A stretch of 64,000 bases of DNA from Erythrobacter sp. SCSIO 43205 (GTDB taxonomy: Bacteria; Pseudomonadota; Alphaproteobacteria; Sphingomonadales; Sphingomonadaceae). The stretch spans positions 1,426,001 through 1,490,000 of the forward strand of contig NZ_CP063202.1 of assembly GCF_019904235.1 (NCBI RefSeq). Reading direction: 5' to 3'. Position 1 is the first letter of the stretch. Each line of letters starts with the position of its first letter. Shown one piece after another: positions 44,570 through 53,900 of the stretch. A program made the translations under genes and the position numbers. Below the pieces are notes generated by a model. The model saw only the letters and a program-made list of their open reading frames with translations. It had not been told where the DNA came from and searched no databases.

Positions 44570-45165
44570 TGCCCGCTGAGAATTTCCTCGGCCTTGGCCA
44601 AGTCTTCGCGCGTATTGATGTTCCAGAACGGGTCCACGTGTGGGGCTTCGGTGTCGAAGGTTACGAGGGCAGCCTTGCAGCGCTTCGCCCAACTATGAGC
44701 CGAGTGCCACCGGCTATCAATCTGGGCGCGAAGTGCCCCGTACTGGTCCACCCTCCAGAGCCCGTTGACCGGGTGCCATCGGTCTTCACTCACCGCAATA
44801 GTAGGGGCGCCTTGGGCGTTTAACTTTTCAACGAAATCAAGCGGTACAAAGGGCAGGTCAACGGCAAGCGTTACCACCTGCTCAGCCCCGTTTGCGCTCG
44901 CCCATTCCATCGCTGTGAGAATACCCGCGAGAGGACCAATGCTGTCCGACAGCAAGTCGCGGATTATCGGCAAGCCCCAACGCTCAAAACTGCCGGGCGA
45001 GGGAGCATTGATGGCAATTGGCCCCGAAGTCTGCCCGCGCACCCGTTCCAGCACGTGCTCAAGCAAAGGCTTCCCGGCGAGCTCAGCCAGCGCCTTGTCC
45101 TCGCCAAAGCGGCGCGATTGGCCTCCTGCAAGGATGCAGATGGGGATATGGGGAAGGGGCGCCAT
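44548..45165 (-). CDS. mobA: Molybdenum cofactor guanylyltransferase
   Basis: This 205-residue protein has the N-terminal nucleotide-binding signature ILAGGQSRRFGEDKALAELAGKPLL and VTLAVDLPFVPLD. It joins GMP to molybdopterin, making the MGD form of the cofactor in the cytoplasm. It is on the opposite strand from the peptide exporter and overlaps its end, so it is not part of that locus. No other molybdopterin gene is nearby. Confidence 0.88.
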   Translation of the reverse strand: MAPLPHIPICILAGGQSRRFGEDKALAELAGKPLLEHVLERVRGQTSGPIAINAPSPGSFERWGLPIIRDLLSDSIGPLAGILTAMEWASANGAEQVVTLAVDLPFVPLDFVEKLNAQGAPTIAVSEDRWHPVNGLWRVDQYGALRAQIDSRWHSAHSWAKRCKAALVTFDTEAPHVDPFWNINTREDLAKAEEILSGHQAGTAS

Positions 45166-45299
45166 GCTAGTTTGAGGCTGTAGAAATGGCGACGGCTTTT
45201 GCCAATGGGTTTATCCTTGAAAGGCCCGCATCGGGTTGTGCCCAAACGTTCAAGTGCGATCCATCGGGCTCGATAAAATCTGTATGTATTTTGCCGGGG

Positions 45300-45417
45300 G
45301 TGTTATTTTGCACATCGCTAGGCAAAAGGTTTCGGCATTATTCTGCGCACGGGCCATGAGTTCCTGGCCCTAGCGACCCGAAGCCTAGCTCCCCGTTCAC
45401 CCGGGGAGCTTTTTTTT
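45300..45417 (+). ncRNA. Candidate structured small RNA
   Basis: Between mobA and the Crp-family gene, both minus, a plus-strand segment folds well by eye. GCTAGGC (45317-45323) pairs with GCCTAGC (45383-45389), and after a bulge TTCGG (45331-45335) pairs with CCGAA (45378-45382). Inside, GGGCCA/TGGCCC (45351-45370) forms a hairpin. A perfect terminator follows. No plus-strand gene ends here, which argues for an independent RNA. The 5' end is uncertain; a TTCAAG-N17-GATAAA pair at about 45249-45277 is a weak promoter candidate. I cannot assign a known family. Confidence 0.5.
45387..45417 (+). terminator. Rho-independent terminator of candidate small RNA
   Basis: AGCTCCCCG pairs with CGGGGAGCT around a 6-base loop and is followed by a run of T on the plus strand only. 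Both flanking genes are on the minus strand, so it does not serve them. Confidence 0.88.
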
Positions 45418-45420
45418 GGC

Positions 45421-46116
45421 TTAAACCTCTTCGACCTGATCCATCAGCCCGTGCAAATTGGTGATCACCAGATTGCGACCCTGCTTTCGCAACAGGCCAA
45501 GTGATGTCAGCTCGCTGATCGCGCGGGTGATGGTTTCGCGTTGCCCGCCAACGGTTGCCGCCCATTCGGCATGGGTGGGAGGGTCTTTAAGCACGATTTC
45601 ACCGTCCCCCCCGCCAAGCGCCATCGCATTGCGGATCAACTCATTGTAAAACCGCATTTTTACAGAGCTGGCAGTGGTCACATAAATCCGGTCGGAAAGC
45701 TCACGGATGCGCGCTCCCATATCGCGCAAGAGAGCCTTGCTGATCGAAGGGATAGCGGCCATCAGATCGCTGAAGGCGGGGCCGGAAAGCCGCCCGATAA
45801 GAACTTCGGTCATAGCGACAATATTGACCGAGCGCGGCTCACCATCGAACACCGCAAGCTCGCCGAAATAGGAGTTGGGCGGCAACCGGCGATAGCTGAT
45901 CTCGCGCCCTGCCAAAGAATAGCGATTGGCGAGCACCTGACCATCGAGAAGCAGGTAAACATCGGTGTCGCGCGCCTCGTGGGCAATGATGGTTTCACCG
46001 CGCTCGAATCGCACAACAGACACTTTACTCTGAACGCGCCGCAATTCCTCGTCGGTAAGCCCGTCGAAGATGCTAAAGCAGCGCAGTTTTTCTTCCGGGA
46101 TAGTCTCCAAATTCAT
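45421..46116 (-). CDS. Crp/Fnr-family transcription regulator
   Basis: This 231-residue protein (from ATG 46116) has an N-terminal cyclic-nucleotide-binding fold (RFERGETIIAHEARDTDVYLLLDGQVLANRYS, PPNSYFGELAVFDGEPRS) and a C-terminal winged helix (HAEWAATVGGQRETITRAISELTSLGLLRKQG). It lacks the Fnr cysteine cluster. GTG at 46164 is an alternative start, but a Crp-type palindrome overlaps it, so ATG 46116 is preferred. The divergent operon at 46224 is the likely target. A large adenylate cyclase gene at 50.9-54.0 kb makes cAMP control plausible. Confidence 0.85.
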   Translation of the reverse strand: MNLETIPEEKLRCFSIFDGLTDEELRRVQSKVSVVRFERGETIIAHEARDTDVYLLLDGQVLANRYSLAGREISYRRLPPNSYFGELAVFDGEPRSVNIVAMTEVLIGRLSGPAFSDLMAAIPSISKALLRDMGARIRELSDRIYVTTASSVKMRFYNELIRNAMALGGGDGEIVLKDPPTHAEWAATVGGQRETITRAISELTSLGLLRKQGRNLVITNLHGLMDQVEEV

Positions 46117-46149
46117 AAATCCCGCGCCCCTGTGTTCATTTGGCCGTAT

Positions 46150-46165
46150 TGTGATCTGGTTCACT
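46150..46165. promoter_or_regulatory. Crp-type palindrome in the divergent promoter
   Basis: TGTGA-TCTGGT-TCACT matches the classical Crp site TGTGA-N6-TCACA at 9 of 10 positions. It lies between the Crp-family gene and the divergent operon, about 60 bases before the start of the latter. Confidence 0.6.
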
Positions 46166-46223
46166 TGCCAGACGTTTCTAAATATGGATAGTCAAAGCAG
46201 GGTGTTAGAAGAGGGGGAAGACG

Positions 46224-46940
46224 ATGTCCAATGTCGCAGGCAAAGCCTATGGGATGACGGTCATCACGCCCCTTGCGCGGCGTCTTGGCTGGGCCAATAA
46301 ATGGGTGTTTCGCTTTGCCCGCAGTTTTCCAGGCGTACTGGGCGGGCTGATTGGCCTCAAATTCATTCACTTTGCGCGCTGGGTCATCATTCCCAAGGAT
46401 GCCTGGCCGACACTGGGTGAGGAGCAAGAGCGGCTTGACCGCGATGCGATGCTGTTCATGTCCAATTTCAACGGCACGTGGGACCAGTATATTGATGCCT
46501 TTTCCGACGGCATTCCCACCGGGCTTGACCTGTTCTGGTACAAGAACGCGCGTTATCCCGGCTCTGTGCCGATCACGCCGTTCAAGAAGTATATTCGCCT
46601 CAATCAGATTTCCTGCGACTTTTATTACAACGCGACACCGGGCGCGGCGTATCGCGATATTATCTCAGCGCTCAGGGTAAGGCGCGCACTGCTGGAGCTG
46701 GAGGCGCTTTATAACGAGCCCGGCACCACGCCTGACGCTTTCGCAAAGGCATATCGCGCAAAGCTAAAAGAGATCCAGAACGATCTGACAACACAAGGGT
46801 TTTCACCCGTCGCATCGACTGAAACCGATCTGGCCGAAGAGCGCCGCCAACAGTTCAACAATCTGAACGATCAAATGGCAGAGGCGCGCGCCAAGGAGCT
46901 CAATTTCAGCGGTGAGGGGATAAATAATGCCAAGTATTGA
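46224..46940 (+). CDS. Uncharacterised protein, first gene of DyP operon
   Basis: This 238-residue protein has no signal peptide but a hydrophobic N-terminal region (GVLGGLIGLKFIHFARWVII). A central AMLFMSNFNGTWDQYIDAF resembles the strand-helix pattern of ferredoxin-like (dimeric alpha-beta barrel) proteins, also the fold of DyP peroxidases. The end is charged and helical. AGAGGGGGAAG precedes ATG 46224. It overlaps the next gene by 14 bases. I do not recognise a named family; role in the peroxidase pathway is inferred from coupling. Confidence 0.7.
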   Translation: MSNVAGKAYGMTVITPLARRLGWANKWVFRFARSFPGVLGGLIGLKFIHFARWVIIPKDAWPTLGEEQERLDRDAMLFMSNFNGTWDQYIDAFSDGIPTGLDLFWYKNARYPGSVPITPFKKYIRLNQISCDFYYNATPGAAYRDIISALRVRRALLELEALYNEPGTTPDAFAKAYRAKLKEIQNDLTTQGFSPVASTETDLAEERRQQFNNLNDQMAEARAKELNFSGEGINNAKY

Positions 46941-47916
46941 TGGCGGATACTATTTCCTCACCGTCCTAGTGCCGGTGAGAAAAGCATGGCCCGTGGGACC
47001 GGATGATGATGGCAAATACCCCAAGGCGCCGATCATCGAATTGCGTGAAAAGCTCGCGCAGATGCCGACCGCGATGCAGACCCCGTTCAGCCACGATTCG
47101 GGCGAGATCAGCAATTTTTCAAAGTCCACCCGCACGCATCTTGCTCGCTTCGCGGTGATCGATCGGCTGGGCTACAATGGCTTTCAGGCAGCGGACCCGG
47201 TGCTCGATAAGCTGGGCCTTGCAAAGCCGATCAACAACCGCTCCGAATTGTCGCATCCCTATCTCTTGTTCGCCGCAGAGTTTGATGCGCCCAGCGGATC
47301 ACGCAGTTACGATCTGGCGGTCTATTTGCGCGAACTCTGGGACGTGATGCAGGATGATCTGGTGGATATTTTCTCCAACTGCGTGGCGTTTGAGCCTGAT
47401 GAAATCACGACCGCAGCCGACTTCATCGCCTATATCAAACAGTGCGAGATCGAGACGACCATGCCGTTCAATTTCTATTGGATGGATATGCCGACGCTTC
47501 CCACTTTGACGAAGGGTGGACTGGCGGCCGGATCGCTTATCACAGGCGCGCTCGCCGGTGGGCTTGCGGGATGGGGTGTGACGTCGCTTCTGGAGTGGGT
47601 GCTGGGGCCATCTTTCGATCTTCTGCCCATCGTTCTTGGGGTGATCGCAGGGATAATTGCATTCCTGATCGGAGCGATTGGTTTCATTGGCTTTCGATTC
47701 AAGCAATATGGCGACAGGCCTTTTCCCTCGCCCCCTGATGCGGACCTTGTCTCGGTCTTGAAGGGGCTGCACCTGCAAACGACATTCGGGCATTTCGTGG
47801 TCGATAATCAGGCCAAGGATGCGGACGTTCTGCACAAGGCATTTGGCGTTTACCTCGACGAAAACAAACCGCAAAAATCAACACCGCGCCACCCTGCGGG
47901 GAGGGTTTATTCATGA
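46927..47916 (+). CDS. Uncharacterised membrane protein, second gene of DyP operon
   Basis: This 329-residue protein has an N-terminal soluble domain of about 185 residues with YFLTVLVPV, HLARFAVIDRL and HPYLLFAAEFDA, strands that look like a duplicated ferredoxin-like fold, followed by two membrane helices (about 195-255; GSLITGALAGGLAGWGV, LPIVLGVIAGIIAFLIGAIG) and a soluble end (LHLQTTFGHFVVDNQ). It overlaps both neighbours (14 and 4 bases). It may hold the DyP peroxidase or P450 at the membrane. No known family is recognised. Confidence 0.7.
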   Translation: MPSIDGGYYFLTVLVPVRKAWPVGPDDDGKYPKAPIIELREKLAQMPTAMQTPFSHDSGEISNFSKSTRTHLARFAVIDRLGYNGFQAADPVLDKLGLAKPINNRSELSHPYLLFAAEFDAPSGSRSYDLAVYLRELWDVMQDDLVDIFSNCVAFEPDEITTAADFIAYIKQCEIETTMPFNFYWMDMPTLPTLTKGGLAAGSLITGALAGGLAGWGVTSLLEWVLGPSFDLLPIVLGVIAGIIAFLIGAIGFIGFRFKQYGDRPFPSPPDADLVSVLKGLHLQTTFGHFVVDNQAKDADVLHKAFGVYLDENKPQKSTPRHPAGRVYS

Positions 47917-49559
47917 ACCGTTTCAACGATAAAGAGCGGATTGCGCTAAGGCTTGCTGATATTCAGGGCAATATCCTCAACGCCTATGGCAAGCAGGGAT
48001 TTCCCAAAGGGCGCGCAATTTTCCTTCATGTTGAGGATGGCGAAAAGGGGCGCAAATTCCTTGAAACATTCTATGACAAGGTGACAAGCGCGGTTCGCTG
48101 GAAGAGCGACAACCCTTACGCGCCAAAGGCAGAAACATCTGCGCCCGAGCGCCCTCCGGTGACGCTCAATTTTGCATTCACCTTTAATGGTCTGGTTGCA
48201 CTCGGCGTGCCGATCAAGACACTTTCGATGATGCCGCCCGAATTCTTGCAGGGGATGCGGGCAAGGGCGCCGATTTTGGGCGACACCTTGCCAAAGGGTG
48301 CGCTTGATGAATGGGACAAGGTGTGGGCGCACGAGGCGGAGGCCGTTGGCAAGAACAATGTCCACATCATGGCGCTGCTCAATTCGCGCATGGACCCGAT
48401 GACGGGTGAGCCTGTCCCTGAGATGGAAGAGTTCACCGGCGACATCCGCAGCTTTTGCCAGATCGAAGGGGGCATTCGCATCCTCACCGGACACGGCGCT
48501 GGCAACGCAGAATATCAGGATATGAGCGCGCGGCTGCACAAGGATGAGGCAACCGGGCAATATAGCGCGCTTCCGATGGAGCATTTCGGCTTCGTCGATG
48601 GGATCAGCGACCCTGTCTTCGAAGGACAATTCCGCATCGAGGATGAAGAAATCCGCAAAGTGGGCAATGGCAAGTTTCACGGTGAGTTCAAGGATGCAGA
48701 AAGCCTTGCTGACCCTGCCAATTGGGAGCCGCTGGCAACAGGCGAATTCCTGCTGGGCTACCCTGATGAAGCCAAGGAACTGCCGCCTGCCGCTCGCCCG
48801 AACCTCTTCAGCACGAACGGCACCTTTATGGCCTATCGCAAGCTTGAAGAGAAGGTGGAGCGCTTCGAGGAATATATCGAGGAAACCGTCCCTGAATTTG
48901 CAGCCGTTTACGGCATTGATGACAAGGAAGAAGCGCGCGAGACGCTGCTTGCCAAATTCGCCGGGCGCTGGCGCGATGGAGTGCCTTTGTCGCTTGCCCC
49001 GACCTATGCCGAATGGCTCGAATTCAACGAAGAATATCAGGATCAGATCACGCGGCGGCCCAAGCTTTCGCAATTCGTCTATGCCGGTGATGAAGACGGC
49101 AGCGCGTGTCCGATGAGTTCTCACATCCGCCGTGTGCACCCGCGCGATATGCTGGGCCCGATTCCGGGAAGCGGAACGACGCTCGTCAATCGCAGACGCA
49201 TATTGCGGCGCGGTCTTCCCTATGATGATGTGAGCGAGGATGGCACGCGTGAGCGCGGTATCGTCATGCTGATCTGCTGCGCCAGCCTTGAGCGGCAGTT
49301 TGAATTCGTTCAGCAGCAGTGGATCAATTATGGCATGGATTCAAACGCTGGTAATGACACCTGCCCGATGCTGGGCAACCGGCCCAGCCGCGATACCAAA
49401 TTCGTGATACCCAAAGACGCTGAGGCTGACGATGATGGCGCGCCTTACATCTGCACCAAGCTGCCGCAGTTCGTGGAGACGAAGGGCGGGGCGTATTTCT
49501 TCGTGCCGAGCATGACGAGCCTTCGCATGATCGCAATCGGGGTGATTGACCCGACCTGA
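47913..49559 (+). CDS. DyP-type heme peroxidase
   Basis: This 548-residue protein has the DyP hallmark GFVDGISDP (distal Asp of GxxDG), the proximal-heme His region SSHIRRVHPRDML, the distal Arg in LVNRRRILRRGLPY and the C-terminal GGAYFFVPSM. It is longer than most bacterial DyPs, as in the long class with extra insertions. It has no Tat or Sec signal, so it is cytoplasmic or attached through the upstream membrane protein. It oxidises bulky substrates with hydrogen peroxide or hydroperoxides. It starts with a 4-base overlap and ends 15 bases from the convergent P450 gene. Confidence 0.9.
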   Translation: MNRFNDKERIALRLADIQGNILNAYGKQGFPKGRAIFLHVEDGEKGRKFLETFYDKVTSAVRWKSDNPYAPKAETSAPERPPVTLNFAFTFNGLVALGVPIKTLSMMPPEFLQGMRARAPILGDTLPKGALDEWDKVWAHEAEAVGKNNVHIMALLNSRMDPMTGEPVPEMEEFTGDIRSFCQIEGGIRILTGHGAGNAEYQDMSARLHKDEATGQYSALPMEHFGFVDGISDPVFEGQFRIEDEEIRKVGNGKFHGEFKDAESLADPANWEPLATGEFLLGYPDEAKELPPAARPNLFSTNGTFMAYRKLEEKVERFEEYIEETVPEFAAVYGIDDKEEARETLLAKFAGRWRDGVPLSLAPTYAEWLEFNEEYQDQITRRPKLSQFVYAGDEDGSACPMSSHIRRVHPRDMLGPIPGSGTTLVNRRRILRRGLPYDDVSEDGTRERGIVMLICCASLERQFEFVQQQWINYGMDSNAGNDTCPMLGNRPSRDTKFVIPKDAEADDDGAPYICTKLPQFVETKGGAYFFVPSMTSLRMIAIGVIDPT

Positions 49560-49574
49560 ACTTGCCCGCTGGGC

Positions 49575-50864
49575 CTAGTCGTATTCGACCCACAGGCTTT
49601 CAGGGAAGGGCCCAAAGGTGGTGAGCTTGCCATCTATTCCCGGCGCACGGCGGACATTGTCGCGTTCCAGCAAGGCTTTGAAAGTCTGTGTGATCTGCGC
49701 ATAGGCGAGCGGCGCACCGATGCACCAGTGCAGGCCAAATCCCATCAGCATATAATCGGTCTGCTTGCGGCTCGGATCAAATTTGGAAGGATTCTCCACC
49801 CGGCGCGGATCATGCATCGCGGATTGGGTGGAGACGAGAATCTTGGTGCCTTTCTTGATGAGTTTTTGCCGCTTTGTTCCCTTGGCAATCACCACGTCTT
49901 CGGCTGCCACACGGAATGGTCCTGGATTGAGCGGCCAGAAACGCATCGCCTCGAACAGGCAGCGCTTCAAAAGGTCATCGTCTCCATTTCGAGCAGCTTC
50001 GCGCGCCTGCCGCATCCAATCGGGCTTTTCCAAGAGAAGATCGAGCATATGGCCCGATGCCATCGTGTTTGTGGGCACAAAGCCCGTCACCATCCCGATC
50101 AGGATTGCGCGGATAATATTGTCAGGCATGGCCTCAGGATTTTGGCGTTGGCGCTCGACCAGCCGCGCAACGATTGTGTCACCGCCCGGATTTGCCTGTG
50201 CCCGGTCAATCGCCTCATCCACAATCGGGCGCACGAATTCAGCCGCTCCGAAAGCGGCCTCTTCAAGGTTGGGATCGTCGGTCGGATTGCCAAACATATA
50301 TGTGCTCATCGCAATGGTCCAACGCCCGAAGTTGGCCTTATCTGCGATGCGAAGTCCGTAATATTCTTCGCAAATTCGCGTCGGCACCAGCGTCAGAAGG
50401 CCGCGCACACCGTCAATCCTGCCATCACCCTCATCAAGCAAGCGCTTGGCCTCTTTATAAGCGAGCGGGGCTACGATTTCTTCATTGTCGGTGAGCTTGA
50501 AGGCGCTCATCGTTTCTTTCTTAAGCCCTTGGTAGGCGGGGCCATCGGCCATGCCGAGAACGAAATTCGGCCCGCCGTTCAGCGCCTCGATCTTGGGGCC
50601 GAAGGGCACCGCGATCTGCTTGTCATTCTGGAGCGCTTCAGCGACATCATCATAGCGCGTGATGAAGGCCCAATTGCCTATCGTGGGGATCGGCCAATAG
50701 CGCCGCAAAAAGGACATATAGGGGTAAGGGTAGCGAACAATACGCTCAATCACGCGCGAGAGAAAACCGTCTGATTGTAAAAGCGTAGGGTCAAATCGTT
50801 CATCGCCCGATGAGGCCTTGTCTTGGCTTTTCTTCACCCGGCCAAATGCTGCGACATTACCCAT
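49575..50864 (-). CDS. Cytochrome P450 with atypical I-helix
   Basis: The protein has 429 residues from ATG 50864, seven bases after GGGGGA; the frame to 50894 begins with TTG. The Cys-ligand loop MGFGLHWCIGAPLA and the K-helix EAMRFWP (ExxR) are intact. The I-helix reads MVTGFVPTNTMAS where most monooxygenases have (A/G)GxxT with an acid before Thr; here Pro precedes Thr and no acid is seen. Such a change is found in P450s that use peroxides directly or rearrange hydroperoxides. With a DyP peroxidase on the facing strand, a hydroperoxide substrate is an attractive inference. The cyclase gene lies 41 bases upstream on the same strand. Confidence 0.88.
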   Translation of the reverse strand: MGNVAAFGRVKKSQDKASSGDERFDPTLLQSDGFLSRVIERIVRYPYPYMSFLRRYWPIPTIGNWAFITRYDDVAEALQNDKQIAVPFGPKIEALNGGPNFVLGMADGPAYQGLKKETMSAFKLTDNEEIVAPLAYKEAKRLLDEGDGRIDGVRGLLTLVPTRICEEYYGLRIADKANFGRWTIAMSTYMFGNPTDDPNLEEAAFGAAEFVRPIVDEAIDRAQANPGGDTIVARLVERQRQNPEAMPDNIIRAILIGMVTGFVPTNTMASGHMLDLLLEKPDWMRQAREAARNGDDDLLKRCLFEAMRFWPLNPGPFRVAAEDVVIAKGTKRQKLIKKGTKILVSTQSAMHDPRRVENPSKFDPSRKQTDYMLMGFGLHWCIGAPLAYAQITQTFKALLERDNVRRAPGIDGKLTTFGPFPESLWVEYD

Positions 50865-50904
50865 TTCGTATCCCCCATGTTGCTTGCCAGGCAAGAATAC
50901 ACGA

Positions 50905-53900
50905 CTAGGCGGGCAACAGACTATAAAAACCGAATTTTTCCCAAATTTTCTTGTTCAGATCTTCGCAGAGCCTTGCCTCTTGGTCCGTGGCCCAATTGCG
51001 GGCCATGGTAGCGGCTGCGAGCGCTTCGTCTGGCTTTTGGTCAAGGTGGTCCAGCACGGCTTTCAATCCATAATATTCGGCCAGCATATGGGTCATGCCA
51101 TATTGGGTCGTCGTCTCGATCGCCCAGTCATTGGCCTCGCGCGCTTTGCCAAGCTCACCTTGGCCAAGCCATGCCAACCCCTCCCAATGGCGATAGGTTG
51201 GCTGGTACAATATGCTGCCCGTCTGGCGATATTCTTCGATAGCCTGCGCTATTTGCTGCGCGCCATCGGATGCGCCGTTCAGCGCCCGATAGTGGGCCAG
51301 ATGAACGCGCTCGGTGAAGAGGAAATAGTGGATTTCATTCTGAGCGCAAAGCGCGATGCAATCTTCCAAATCCTGCTCAAGTCCGTGAAAATCACCCAGC
51401 ATGAGGCGGCAATAATTGCGTCCGACGCCTGCAAAAGCGCGGGTGTAGGGTTGAGAGATTTCCTCTGCGCGAGCGCAAGCAGCAGTGTAAAGGTCTTCGC
51501 CGCGCGCAGTCTCGCCCATGTAAACAAGGGCCCAGGAGGCATAGATTTGCATGGCGGCGAGAAGATCGTCGGCCACCACATCCTGCGCGGCGCTGTCGCC
51601 GATCTGGTCGAGCATGGCGATCCCGGCCAGAAGATCGCTTGCGCATTGTTTGTAGTCGCCCAAGGGAAAGCTTGCGATGCCACGGCTGCGGTATCCGATG
51701 AGGCGCCAGGCATCATCATCGAATGTTTCCCCCATCGACAGCATTTCTGCGCCGCGATCCTGTGTTTCCTGAATACGGCTCAGTTGCAGGTCATAGGATT
51801 GCTGGCCATGCATCGAGGCGAGCAGTCTTGCCCGGTCGCCGCGCTCTTCGGCAAGTTCCCTTGCCCGTGCATAGACCTTGCCCGTTTCAGGGTTCGCATG
51901 GCCCACTTGCGCGAGCAAAACCTTGCCAAGCGTGAGCAGAATATCAAGCTCCAGCCTTGCTCGCTCGCTTGGGTCGCCCACCTGTCCGATCAACTCATGA
52001 CCGCGCCGCAGCCGCGCTTCGGCCTCCTTCATCGCAAAGACACGCAAAGCGTCCTGACCTGCCAAAAGCCAATAATGCACCGCGCGCGCAGGCAGCCCTG
52101 CTTCAAGTGCATAATGCGCCCAGCGTTCAGGATCGATCGGATTGTCTTTGCCGTCGTTTTGCTCAAGCGCCTCGAGAAGGCAGGCGTTGTATTCGCGCCT
52201 CTCTCCGCGAACGAGGGTCGAATAGGCGATCTCCTGAATCAGGACGTGGCGGAACTGAAACTCTTCAGCTTTGCCAGGCATGGCAACCGTCAGACCCGCC
52301 TCAAGCAGCTTCTTGCACCCGCGTTCGATTAGCGGGGTTAGATCAGGGGCAACCCTAGCCAGATCCGCTATCGTGAACTCGCGCCCCACGACAGATGCGA
52401 TTTGCGCAATCCGTTTTGCCTCTCCCAGTTGATCGAGCCGCGCCAGCAGCGAATCCTGCAAGGTTTCTGGCAAAGTGAAACTGGACTGCACACCGAGCCC
52501 TTCCGCAGCACTGCCCGGCACATGGGCCTCTGAATCGAGAATCGCCTTAGTCAATTCCTCGATGAACAAGGCAATCCCGCTTGCCCTTTCGGTGATGGCT
52601 TCCACCATTGAGGGAGAGGCCTTTGCACCCAGAACCTGATTGATCAGCGCGCCAGCCTCTTCATCGGTAAGAGGGGGCAGTTCAATGCGTGCGATGCTCT
52701 TGCTGACTTGCCAGATGTCATGGATGTCCGGGCGGGCCGTCATAATCACCATGATCCGCCCCGCATCGCCTTGTGAAAGGAACCCTTCGAGCAATTCGAA
52801 GGTGGTGGGATCGGCCCAGTGCATATCTTCCATCAGGACCACGACTGGCGCTTGCTGTGCGAGCAGGTCGATCTGATTGAGAATGGCGCTAATGGTGGAA
52901 CGGCGCAATTGGCCTGCGTTCATCGCTGCGACCTCTTGCGGAGCGGGTGTATCAAGCCCGATCAAGGCGCCAAGCATATGCCGGTCAAGCTCGCTTGTGC
53001 CCGGTGCAAGGCGATTGTCGAAGGTTTCAAGCGATGGCTGCGATTGGTGGTCGCTTGCCCCGGCCATATTTCTCAGGCGGGTGATGAAAGGGCGCAGCGC
53101 GGCCTGGCGCGAGTGAGGCGCACAAAAGCACGGGATAAAGGTCGCGTTAGTATGGTCGAGGGAATGGATGAAATCGGCGACAAAGCGCGATTTGCCAACC
53201 CCGGCCTCGCCTTCGACCATACAGACTTGAAGGGTGCCATCCTGCGCTTTGGCCCATTTATCGTGGAGTTCGTGTGTCTGGCTCTTACGCCCGATCAGCG
53301 GTATATTGCCGCCGCGCAGCGCTCTGAAGCGGTCCTGCTGGCTGCGCGCGATCACGCCAAAAGCGCGCACGTTTTCGGCAAACCCCTTGGCATCGATGAT
53401 CCCTAAGTCCTCAAGCTGGAACAGGCCGCCGACAAGCCGCCTCGTCCTTTCGGCGATGACGCATTGATTGGCCTTCGCATAGCTTTGCAAACGCGCAGCG
53501 AGGCTGGTGACCTGTCCGACGGCGCTGTTGCCAGTGTCGCCTTCTTCGATACGGCCAACAATGCTGGTGCCAGTTGCGATACCCACGCGCGCTTTCGCCT
53601 TCTCTCCATTGGGAAGGGTGATCTTGGATACTGCATCAATCAAGGCGAGCCCTGAGAGAACGGCACATTCTGCCGCATCTTCTGAGGCGACCGGATAACC
53701 AAAGTAGATTATGCCGCCATCGCCCACATGAGCGCCGACATACGCATCGAAAGGCTGCACTGCGGCGGAGGCGACATTGTGAAAGTTCGAGATCGCCTCG
53801 CGGAAATCTTCCGGTTCGACGCTGGTTGAAAGCTTGGTTGAGCCTACGAGATCGTAAAACAGAACCGTGATCTGACGGCGCTCCGTCTTGGGCTTCGCGC

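Noticed and set aside
45421..46164. Fnr rather than Crp identity of the regulator
   Set aside because: Only one Cys lies near the N-terminus; the Fe-S cluster cysteines of Fnr are missing.
47946..49139. 397-codon frame opposite the DyP peroxidase gene
   Set aside because: Antisense shadow in high-GC DNA; DyP motifs prove the plus-strand frame.
50818..52332. 504-codon plus-strand frame opposite the cyclase-TPR gene
   Set aside because: Antisense shadow; no motif, while the minus frame has zinc ribbon, cyclase, AAA and TPR regions.
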